Positions 57,524 through 64,000 of a stretch of DNA of 64,000 nucleotides are shown piece by piece. Below the pieces are notes generated by a model. That model was given only the letters and a program-made list of their open reading frames with translations. It was not told the origin of the DNA and made no database searches. The stretch is from Pseudarthrobacter sp. NamB4. GTDB lineage: Bacteria; Actinomycetota; Actinomycetes; Actinomycetales; Micrococcaceae. The stretch is taken from contig NZ_VAHM01000016.1 in assembly GCF_005796185.1 (NCBI RefSeq), positions 29,696 through 93,695 of the forward strand, given 5' to 3'. The translations under genes and the position numbers were made by a program. How positions within the stretch are numbered: position 1 is the first letter of the stretch; each line of letters opens with the position of its first letter.

Positions 57524-58573
57524 TCAGTCCTGCTTTCCTGTGCGAAGCAAATGGGCTTCCTGACTCGTATCAGGCGGAGGCGGCGCCGAACCTGTCCTGC
57601 GGCGCTTCCTTATGCCGCTGAGTGCAAGCTGCTGGATACGGCGGTCGAAGACGACGCCTGCGACGATGCACAGCCCGGTGACGATGCTGAAGTACACGGG
57701 GTCCACGCCATTGAGGCGGAGGCCTTGCTGGAGTGTGGCAAGCATGAGCCCGCCGGCTACGGCAGCCCAAACGGAACCACGGCCGCCGGCGAGGCTTACT
57801 CCGCCGAGAACGGCACCTGCGATGGCAATAAATTCGTACCCGCTGCCCAGGAATGCCTGGACCGAACCCAGCCGGGATGCCAGCAGGACGCCGGCGGCAC
57901 CGGCAAGCACTCCAGACAGCACGAAGGTTCCAAGCCGTACCCGCTCCACGTTCACTCCGGCGACGTTCGCTGCTGAAGGCGCGATGCCGATTGCAAAAAT
58001 TCGGCGCCCAAAGACGGTCTTGACGAGGAAGAACTGCATGAGCACGAAAATGATGGCTGCAATCCAAAAGGCGCTGGGAATGCCGAACACGTTGCCGTAG
58101 ACGATGTCAGAGAAGCCAGGCGTGGTCACGCCCTGCAAGGGCACCTGTTCAGTCAGGACAATCAGTAGCCCCCCGGCGATATTCAGCGTGGCAAGGGTGA
58201 CGATGAAGTCATTGATACCGAACCGGGTGATCATTAGCCCGTTGAAGAGTCCAAAGACCAGCCCGGTGCCAACACCTGTCAGGACTGCAACCAAGGTCGG
58301 TGCCCCGTTTACCAACGTCCACATTGTTGTTCCAGCGCTAAGGCCAGCAACGGTTCCGACTGAAAGGTCAATGCCTCCAGCCACGATGACGATAGCCACG
58401 CCGACAGTGAGCAGGAGGATGGGGATGGCGTTGTTGATGTAGTCTCGGACACTTCCCGGCGTGAGGAAAACAGGGGACATGATCTGAAAGATGATGACGA
58501 CGATAACCAGCGCGATGGCGATGGGGACGCCGTTGACTGAAAGGATGCGTGAGGCGGTCCTTTGGAAGTTCAT
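57524..58573 (-). CDS. CUT2 ABC transporter permease (RbsC-like)
   Basis: 349 residues, about 10 helices, with A-G-G-I-D-L-S-V-G-T and A-G-A-V-L-G-G-V-S-L-A-G-G-R-G. It starts inside the stop of the ATPase gene (4-base overlap) and is second in the operon. Its C-terminal tail is basic and Pro-rich. Confidence 0.93.
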   Translation of the reverse strand: MNFQRTASRILSVNGVPIAIALVIVVIIFQIMSPVFLTPGSVRDYINNAIPILLLTVGVAIVIVAGGIDLSVGTVAGLSAGTTMWTLVNGAPTLVAVLTGVGTGLVFGLFNGLMITRFGINDFIVTLATLNIAGGLLIVLTEQVPLQGVTTPGFSDIVYGNVFGIPSAFWIAAIIFVLMQFFLVKTVFGRRIFAIGIAPSAANVAGVNVERVRLGTFVLSGVLAGAAGVLLASRLGSVQAFLGSGYEFIAIAGAVLGGVSLAGGRGSVWAAVAGGLMLATLQQGLRLNGVDPVYFSIVTGLCIVAGVVFDRRIQQLALSGIRKRRRTGSAPPPPDTSQEAHLLRTGKQD

Positions 58574-60159
58574 GACTCGGTCCTGCCTGCGGAGATTGCA
58601 AGGATTCGGTTTTTGACGGCTTCGAATTGCCCCGAAAGGAGGGCGTGGGGGATGTTGTCAACTGAGCCGACCAGCCGGCCCTTTTTCATGACGACGACCC
58701 TGTGGCTCAACTCGAGAAGTTCGGCCAGTTCTGACGCGATGACGATGGCTGCACCGCCTTTGGCGGTGAATTCCCGGATCAGGTTATGGACTTCGACTTT
58801 GGCCGAGACGTCTATTCCTTGTGTGGGTTCATCGAAGATGAGCAGGTCGGGGTTAGTGTTCAGGCATCGGGCCACGATTGCTTTTTGCTGGTTGCCGCCG
58901 CTGAGGTTTCTGATCTTCTCCTTTACGTCGGAGGTCTTGATGCCCAGGCGGCGGCGGTAGGTTTCTGCCTGGTTTGTTTCGTCCTTGTTCTTGAGCACAA
59001 AGCCGAATTGCGAAACTTGGTCAAGGCTGGAAATGGAGATGTTTTCCGCCACTGAGAGTTCAGGCAGTATCCCCAGTTGCTTCCGGTCTTCGGGCAACAT
59101 GGCGAGTCCCTTTTGGTATGCGGTGCTGGAATCCCTGAACCTGACTTGCTTGCCTTTCAGGTGCACTGTTCCGCTGCTGATCTTGTCGATGCCCATGATG
59201 GCGCGGGCGAGTTCCGTCCTGCCTGCACCAGCAAGGCCGGATATACCCAGGATCTCGCCTTTGCGTACGGTGAGGGAGATGTCCCGCAGGACAAAGCTCC
59301 GGTTTACGTTGTTGAGCCGGAGGACCTCGTCGCCGGTTTCGTCGTCCGTTTCCGACAGCGCTGGTGGATTGGTCGTAGCCCCGAATTCTCCGGCGGCGAT
59401 TCCGAACATCAGGCCCAGCAGGTCATCAACAGTGGTATCTGCGACGCCGACAGTACCCACGCGGCGTCCGTCCCGGAACACGGTGGCCGTGTCTGCCAGG
59501 CCATAAAGTTCCTCAAGGTGGTGGGTAACCCAGATCAGGGAAACCCCCTTTTCGCGCAGCCGGCGCATGTGTTCAAAGAGGTTGAGGCGTTCTTCTTCCT
59601 CCAGCCCTGATGTGGGCTCATCAAGAATGAGCAGCCTTGTGTCGAAAGCCAGGGCCTTGACGATCTCAACCACCCGCTTCTTCAGCGCTCCGAACTCCCC
59701 CACGGGCAATCGGAGGTCTTCCTGGGAGAGGCCGAATTCGGCTGCAAGTGTCCGGACGCGTTCCTCCATGTGGCGGCGGTCCAGCTTCACCTTCAAACCC
59801 AGGAACCTGGAGTTCACCTCGCGGCCAAGAAAGATGTTGTCCAAAGTGGTCAGTGCCGGAACCAGAGAGAGCTCCTGATGAATGGTGTTGATTCCCCGTG
59901 CCAGCGCATCACTGGGGCGCTGAAGCTCGAGCGGTTGATCCTCGAAAGTGATGGTGCCGGCGTCCGGGGTGGTCAGGCCGGACAGGATATTGATCAGCGT
60001 TGATTTACCTGCCCCATTGCCACCCAGCAGAGCATGGATTTCCGCCGGGCGCACATGGAGCCCCACTCCGTCCAGTGCAGTCACGCCTTCGTAGTGCTTG
60101 CTGACTCCTTCAGCGTTGAGCAGGAAACCATCACCATTGGGGGTTGGGTGTTGTGTCAC
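58570..60159 (-). CDS. CUT2 ABC transporter ATPase, tandem domains (RbsA/MglA-like)
   Basis: 529 residues with two ABC domains. First: Walker A G-G-N-G-A-G-K-S-T, Walker B L-L-I-L-D-E-P-T-S; its signature region reads L-P-V-G-E-F-G-A-L-K-K-R, which departs from the usual L-S-x-x-Q-Q. Second: degenerate Walker A G-L-A-G-A-G-R-T-E, signature N-L-S-G-G-N-Q-Q-K, Walker B L-L-I-F-D-E-P-T-Q. GTG at 60159 is chosen for GAAGGAGCTC upstream. First gene of the nine-gene catabolic operon. Confidence 0.94.
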   Translation of the reverse strand: MTQHPTPNGDGFLLNAEGVSKHYEGVTALDGVGLHVRPAEIHALLGGNGAGKSTLINILSGLTTPDAGTITFEDQPLELQRPSDALARGINTIHQELSLVPALTTLDNIFLGREVNSRFLGLKVKLDRRHMEERVRTLAAEFGLSQEDLRLPVGEFGALKKRVVEIVKALAFDTRLLILDEPTSGLEEEERLNLFEHMRRLREKGVSLIWVTHHLEELYGLADTATVFRDGRRVGTVGVADTTVDDLLGLMFGIAAGEFGATTNPPALSETDDETGDEVLRLNNVNRSFVLRDISLTVRKGEILGISGLAGAGRTELARAIMGIDKISSGTVHLKGKQVRFRDSSTAYQKGLAMLPEDRKQLGILPELSVAENISISSLDQVSQFGFVLKNKDETNQAETYRRRLGIKTSDVKEKIRNLSGGNQQKAIVARCLNTNPDLLIFDEPTQGIDVSAKVEVHNLIREFTAKGGAAIVIASELAELLELSHRVVVMKKGRLVGSVDNIPHALLSGQFEAVKNRILAISAGRTES

Positions 60160-60215
60160 GCGTGAGCTCCTTCTCATCCTTGAAAACAGAGTTGTTGCGA
60201 TTCCCCCAAGAGTGA

Positions 60216-60230
60216 TGCAAGTCACTTGCA
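60216..60230. promoter_or_regulatory. 15-bp palindromic operator of the catabolic operon
   Basis: TGCAAGT-C-ACTTGCA is perfectly symmetric and covers the predicted transcription start of the operon, directly downstream of its -10 box. This is the textbook place for a repressor. The ROK protein at 61186-62478 is the nearest candidate. Confidence 0.7.
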
Positions 60231-60233
60231 ACC

Positions 60234-60263
60234 AATATAGCCGGGTCTAACAACAAAAAGCAA
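60234..60263 (-). promoter_or_regulatory. Promoter of the catabolic operon
   Basis: On the minus strand TTGCTT (60258-60263), an 18-base spacer and TATATT (60234-60239). Start predicted near 60227, leaving a leader of about 68 bases before the ATPase GTG. Confidence 0.65.
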
Positions 60264-60544
60264 TGACCACTTCCGTTACCCCAAGGTGGGTCTGTGCTGT
60301 GGCTCCAGGCTCTCAAGCATGGGGAAAGGCCCTGATAATCCGGGTGACTCCGGCAGTTACAGGGCTTGAATGAGTTCTACTGCAGACAGGTCGAGCGGTG
60401 CTTAGGCGAGTCGGAGTCTCACTGGAACGGCAGCAGTAGGGTTTAAGTTGCGAGTAACGACGATTCAGCCGTGTAGGCCGGGCGCCTTACTGCTGGAGCT
60501 GCAGAAGCGGTAGCTGGTTGAGGCACCCCGTGATCGGGGTTGAA
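60264..60544. other. Intergenic region between the operon and the aldose epimerase remnant
   Basis: No gene seen. It holds a small hairpin ACCCCG-TGAT-CGGGGT at 60525-60540 just past the stop of the epimerase remnant, which may once have been its terminator. Confidence 0.4.
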
Positions 60545-61176
60545 TCAGCGGATGCGGAACCGGTAGCAGCTGGTATGCAGGTACTCGCCCCCTGGCATCA
60601 GGACGATAGAGGGGAATCCGGGAAGAGACGTTGAGTCCGGAATCCGTTGGGGCTCGAGACATAGAGCCTGGCCTGCAGCGATCAGGCTGTCATTGCGCCC
60701 GTGCAGGTTCGGCAGACGGTTTGCGCTGTAGACCTGTAGCGAAGTCTCGGTCGTAAGCAGCTCCATGCTGCGACCAGATTCAGCGTCGTACAGGGCGGAG
60801 TTCGCAACGGGGGCGACCGCGCCGGTGGATATGAGGTCCGCATCTGTAACTAGTACTGACGACGCATTGATCATGAGTGGTGCTCGATAACACCGTGCAG
60901 GTGGTGCTTCCCCTCGTTGCGGCCCAATTGAAAATCCAGCCCTGGGGACAGAAACCTTCCGTCCTTGATTCGGCCGGCAACCCGTCCAATGGTTGCCCCA
61001 AGATACAAGTTGGGATGCTGCTTATAGGAGGACGCTGCGTCGAAGCCCAGAACGACGTTGTCCTGTGTTCCGCTTCTATCAGGCACCTGGAGCTCGATGA
61101 GCCGGGCGCCGTAGCTGCTAACGGTCATGGAAATGCCGTTGTTGTTCTGAACAGTGAACTCACGGGGAATCCAATT
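60545..61176 (-). pseudogene. Aldose 1-epimerase (galM-like) with internal deletion
   Basis: Two minus-strand frames. The first has the GalM N-terminus (P-R-E-F-T-V, S-S-Y-G-A-R-L-I, N-V-V-L-G-F-D, G-A-T-I-G-R-V-A-G-R-I, H-H-L-H-G). The second resumes near the end (I-S-T-G-A-V-A-P-V, L-Q-V-Y-S-A-N-R-L, L-C-L-E-P-Q-R-I-P-D, P-G-G-E-Y-L-H-T-S-C-Y-R-F). About 140 central residues are missing, including one catalytic His, and the frame shifts at the join near 60870. No start codon is evident before the N-terminal part. It followed the ROK gene directly. Confidence 0.85.
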
Positions 61177-61185
61177 GGTGTTCCT

Positions 61186-62478
61186 TTAGCTGGAGCTCTC
61201 CAGGGAACGGCCGGCCTCTATCGTTGCTAGGCCTGCAGGGTCGGCGAGGATTGCGGCGAAGGCCAGCTCAGCTGCACCCACCATGAGGATGTTTGCCCCC
61301 AATTCGGGCCGACAGATGTGTACATCGCTCCAGGATGCAGGGAGGGCCTCCTGTGCCACGACTTTGTGAAGCCGCTCCGGGTTAAGTGCGTAGAGTGATC
61401 CGAGGAAGCCTCCGAGCACGACCAGACGGGGGTTAAGGACGTTTATCGCGCCACCGAGCGCCACTCCGAGAAAATCCAGCTGTCGGTTGGCCTCAGATCG
61501 CACCGCAAGGGACGATGAGGCCAGTAAAGCTTGCTCAAATTCGTTAACGTCTGCTGAAGCCAGGCCCAACACTTCGAGCAGCCGCTCCCGCTTGACCTCC
61601 GACTCCAAGGTCCCGCGTGAGCCCGCGCTATCCGGGTGGCCGTTGCTGCGCACGCGCATATGTCCTAGCTCGCCTGCGTAACCACTCGTTCCCCCAAGCG
61701 CTACACCGCCTGAAATAACTCCGCCACCGACACCGCTGGCTCCGCCATTTAGGTAAACCATGTCTTGAACACCGCGACCGGCGCCGAAAGTGCGCTCAGC
61801 AAGCGCACCAAGGCTGGCGTCATTCGCGGCCGAGGTGGGATACCCTGTCGCTCCTGCCAGCATCTCGGTGACAGGTTCATCCTTCCAGCCCAAGTGGGGC
61901 GCAAGCCGGACGATCCCGTCGCGTTGTGACACCAAGCCGGGAACGGCGACTCCAATGCCGGCAATTCGTGTATCTTCCTGAAGCGCTCCCTGTATGCCCG
62001 CAATAATGGCCGCAGCGATGTTTACTGCCTCCTTCGCCGTGGGTGGACCTTCGGTGGGGTATCGGATCCGGTTCTGGACTCTTCCGCCCATGCCCACAAC
62101 CCCGACAGTAACGGCGTCCAGTTCGGGATTAACGGCGACTGCTATGGTGCCGGAATTGGAGCGGACAACGGAGCTTGGCCGCCCCACCTGCGTTGTGGCC
62201 TCCGCAGCGGATTCGATCACCAATCCCAGTTGGCATAGTTCACCCACCAGGGCGGCGACGGTGGAGCGGTTGAGCCCCGTTCTGCGGGTTATCGTGGTCC
62301 GGGGAAGGCTCCCGGCGTGATGCACCATGGTAAGGATGGTGGACAGGTTGTGTTGTCGAACGCTATCCAGATTGTTGCCCGTTCTTGAACCGGTTGGGCT
62401 GGTCCCTGGTTCGCTCCGAAAAGGTACCTTCGTCGTTGGCAGAACGTCAGCCGATGATGGTCGCGACGATTTTTCCAT
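61186..62478 (-). CDS. ROK-family transcriptional regulator lacking zinc cysteines
   Basis: 430 residues: about 35 disordered, a winged helix (about 38-95; T-I-T-R-R-T-G-L-N-R-S-T-V-A-A-L), then a ROK domain. At the position of the usual C-x-C-G-x-x-G-C the sequence reads P-D-S-A-G-S-R-G-T-L-E, so all three cysteines are replaced, while G-Y-A-G-E-L-G-H before it is kept. It may fold without zinc. It diverges from the Gfo/Idh gene and probably governs the catabolic operon. Confidence 0.92.
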   Translation of the reverse strand: MEKSSRPSSADVLPTTKVPFRSEPGTSPTGSRTGNNLDSVRQHNLSTILTMVHHAGSLPRTTITRRTGLNRSTVAALVGELCQLGLVIESAAEATTQVGRPSSVVRSNSGTIAVAVNPELDAVTVGVVGMGGRVQNRIRYPTEGPPTAKEAVNIAAAIIAGIQGALQEDTRIAGIGVAVPGLVSQRDGIVRLAPHLGWKDEPVTEMLAGATGYPTSAANDASLGALAERTFGAGRGVQDMVYLNGGASGVGGGVISGGVALGGTSGYAGELGHMRVRSNGHPDSAGSRGTLESEVKRERLLEVLGLASADVNEFEQALLASSSLAVRSEANRQLDFLGVALGGAINVLNPRLVVLGGFLGSLYALNPERLHKVVAQEALPASWSDVHICRPELGANILMVGAAELAFAAILADPAGLATIEAGRSLESSS

Positions 62479-62579
62479 GGAACAACGTCCTTTCCGGCAT
62501 GCACCAAAGCCCGCCTTCAGGAGACTTCACCACGGCCTCCGGCGACCCGGTCGAGGCACAGCACGTATATGTGGTTTGC

Positions 62580-62609
62580 TTGAACAAATTATTGCCGGGG
62601 GCGTATCCT
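62580..62609 (+). promoter_or_regulatory. Promoter giving a leaderless Gfo/Idh transcript
   Basis: TTGAAC at 62580-62585, 18-base spacer, TATCCT at 62604-62609. The start should fall six or seven bases on, at or next to the ATG at 62616. No Shine-Dalgarno sequence precedes that ATG. Confidence 0.55.
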
Positions 62610-62615
62610 GCCTCT

Positions 62616-63683
62616 ATGACTTCCATCACGACCTCAGCCCCCGAACGTCCAATCAGGACCGCGGTCATCGGATATGGTCTTGCAGGGAAAGTATTTCACT
62701 GCCCGTTCATCGAAGCCAGCCCCGATTTCTCCCTCGATTACATAGCGACAAATGATCCCGAACGGCGCACTCAGGCCCGAGCAGAGCACCCCAACGCGCA
62801 AATTGTTGCTGACTCCAACGAACTTGCAAGCAAAGCGGACCAGCTGGATTTGGTAGTTCTTGCCAGTCCTCCTGGCGTCCACTTGGAGCAGGGCCTTTCC
62901 TTCTTGGGCAGGGGAGTGGCACTAGTGGTGGACAAGCCATTTGCAGCCTCTGTCGCGGAGGCTGAAAAGCTGATCCAGCGTGCCCAGGAGGTGGGCAAGG
63001 CGCTTTGCGTCTTTCAGAACCGGCGGTGGGACGGGGATTTCCTGACGGTGAAAAAACTGCTCGACTCTGGCGAGCTTGGGGACGTATATCAATTCGAATC
63101 AAGCTTCGAGCACTGGGCACCTAAGGCGAACTCCAGATGGCAAGATCTGACACCTGCATCCTTGGGCGGAGGGGTCACGTTTGATCTGGGAAGCCACTTG
63201 ATCGATCAGGCACTCATGCTATTCGGGCCCATTGCCGACCTCCGGTCCGACCTGCGCACGATCCGGGAGGGCGGGGGTAATGACGATGCTAGTTTCGTGG
63301 AACTGCATCACCAATCCGGAGTCCGATCCAGGCTCTGGATGAGCAGGATTGGAGCACTGCCGGGGCCGAGGTTCCGTGTCTTGGGGACAAAGGCCGCCTA
63401 TGTCTCCTACGGGCTTGACGGTCAGGAGCCTGCCTTGGCGTCGGGGATGCTACCCACTGACGAAAGATACGGAACTGCGCCGGAGGAGACTTGGGGAATG
63501 CTGGGAGTTTCTGCTGCCGGGCATCCGGCGCCATCCCGAATCCCAACTGAACGCGGCAACTACCCAGCGTTCTATGAAGGCGTTGCCGCGGCCCTTCGAG
63601 GCTCCGGAGCCGTCCCTGTTCCCCCCGAAGACGCTCTAGAGGTTCTGAGAATACTCGAAAACATCCGCAACAGCACCTACTAA
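62616..63683 (+). CDS. Gfo/Idh/MocA-family oxidoreductase
   Basis: 355 residues. NAD(P) site [13 protein letters not shown], then V-V-D-K-P-F-A (the catalytic Lys in the EKP-type motif) and [10 protein letters not shown] (conserved Asp/His region). The [10 protein letters not shown] form is typical of the scyllo-inositol dehydrogenase/YdgJ subgroup. It likely oxidises a sugar or inositol hydroxyl. ATG at 62616 rather than the longer frame, which overlaps the divergent ROK gene. It lies 109 bases before xylA. Confidence 0.92.
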   Translation: MTSITTSAPERPIRTAVIGYGLAGKVFHCPFIEASPDFSLDYIATNDPERRTQARAEHPNAQIVADSNELASKADQLDLVVLASPPGVHLEQGLSFLGRGVALVVDKPFAASVAEAEKLIQRAQEVGKALCVFQNRRWDGDFLTVKKLLDSGELGDVYQFESSFEHWAPKANSRWQDLTPASLGGGVTFDLGSHLIDQALMLFGPIADLRSDLRTIREGGGNDDASFVELHHQSGVRSRLWMSRIGALPGPRFRVLGTKAAYVSYGLDGQEPALASGMLPTDERYGTAPEETWGMLGVSAAGHPAPSRIPTERGNYPAFYEGVAAALRGSGAVPVPPEDALEVLRILENIRNSTY

Positions 63684-63717
63684 CTCCGAGTGTCTGCCTC
63701 AGCTTGTCCCTGGTCGA

Positions 63718-63731
63718 TGCAAACGCTTAAG
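63718..63731. promoter_or_regulatory. Possible LacI-type operator upstream of xylA
   Basis: TGCAAACGCTTAAG resembles the LacI/CcpA-family pattern TGnAAnCGnTnnCA, matching in the core AAxCGxTT but not at the last two bases. About 62 bases before the xylA start. Confidence 0.35.
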
Positions 63732-63792
63732 GACGCGCATTCGAGCCGAAGAAAATATACATCAACCTATCCAGCCCAAAGAGGTGCCAACG

Positions 63793-64000
63793 ATGACTGT
63801 AAACCCCACTCCCGCTGATAAATTCACTTTTGGTCTGTGGACCGTTGGCTGGACGGGCGCCGACCCGTTCGGTGTCGCCACCCGTGCGGCGCTGGATCCG
63901 GTTGAGGCCGTACACCGGCTCAGCGAACTCGGCGCGTACGGCATCACCTTCCACGACAACGACCTGATCCCCTTCGAAGCCACCGCCTCGGAACGTGACG
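63793..64000 (+). CDS. xylA: Xylose isomerase, N-terminal part
   Basis: The frame runs off the window after 69 residues. It begins [20 protein letters not shown] and reaches [12 protein letters not shown], where the conserved H-x-x-D lies. This is the actinobacterial group of xylose isomerases, which convert xylose to xylulose. Transcribed in the same direction as the Gfo/Idh gene and possibly with it. Confidence 0.92.
   Translation, partial: MTVNPTPADKFTFGLWTVGWTGADPFGVATRAALDPVEAVHRLSELGAYGITFHDNDLIPFEATASERD

Overview
The window is high-GC actinobacterial chromosome and reads as Arthrobacter/Pseudarthrobacter (Micrococcaceae). The support is the gene order folC-DUF4233-ndk-(VKOR)-rne-rplU-rpmA-obgE-proB-proA-nadD-rsfS, frequent GTG/TTG starts, four-base ATGA gene overlaps and the class Ib ribonucleotide reductase set nrdHIEF. 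This placement comes from recognising families and order, not from a database search.

Layout. (1) 1-28.7 kb is core genome: folate, nucleotide, thiamine, proline and NAD synthesis, ribosome biogenesis, RNase E/G, two identical tRNA-Ala(GGC) genes, a cyclopropane-fatty-acid synthase-like methyltransferase, a flavin monooxygenase, a ROK regulator beside a MalEFG-type sugar importer that lacks its own ATPase, and metF-metE behind a structured leader. A TPP riboswitch precedes a ThiD-TenA fusion gene. (2) 29.3-45.8 kb is an accessory island with more A/T in third codon positions. It holds an exopolysaccharide cluster (membrane-anchored PIG-L deacetylase, three family-2 glycosyltransferases, a Wzx-type flippase, a large polytopic protein that could be the polymerase, a secreted GH16-like enzyme and a Caps_synth-type transferase). 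Next come decayed insertion sequences (IS481, ISL3 twice, IS3), an intact LysR gene, a BcsL/FemAB-like acyltransferase and a decayed LysR paralogue on the opposite strand. (3) 45.8-49.8 kb returns to core genome with nrdH-nrdI-nrdE and nrdF. (4) 50.3-64 kb is a catabolic region. A minus-strand set of nine genes encodes a ribose-type ABC importer, a GMC oxidoreductase with its gluconate-dehydrogenase-type small subunit, an isochorismatase-fold hydrolase, an aldo/keto reductase and a GlcG/HbpS protein. Its promoter carries a perfect 15-bp palindrome over the predicted start site. Beside it lie a broken aldose 1-epimerase, a ROK regulator without the usual zinc cysteines, a Gfo/Idh/MocA dehydrogenase and the start of xylA.

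How the parts work together: the last region looks like an uptake-and-oxidation route for a sugar, polyol or related alcohol, with the ROK protein as the likely regulator and xylA linking it to pentose use. The island at 29-45 kb builds and exports a surface polysaccharide, but no initiating phosphoglycosyltransferase or chain-length kinase is present here, so those functions must lie elsewhere. The strongest candidates for something undescribed are the nine-gene oxidation operon, the metF leader RNA and the exopolysaccharide locus.
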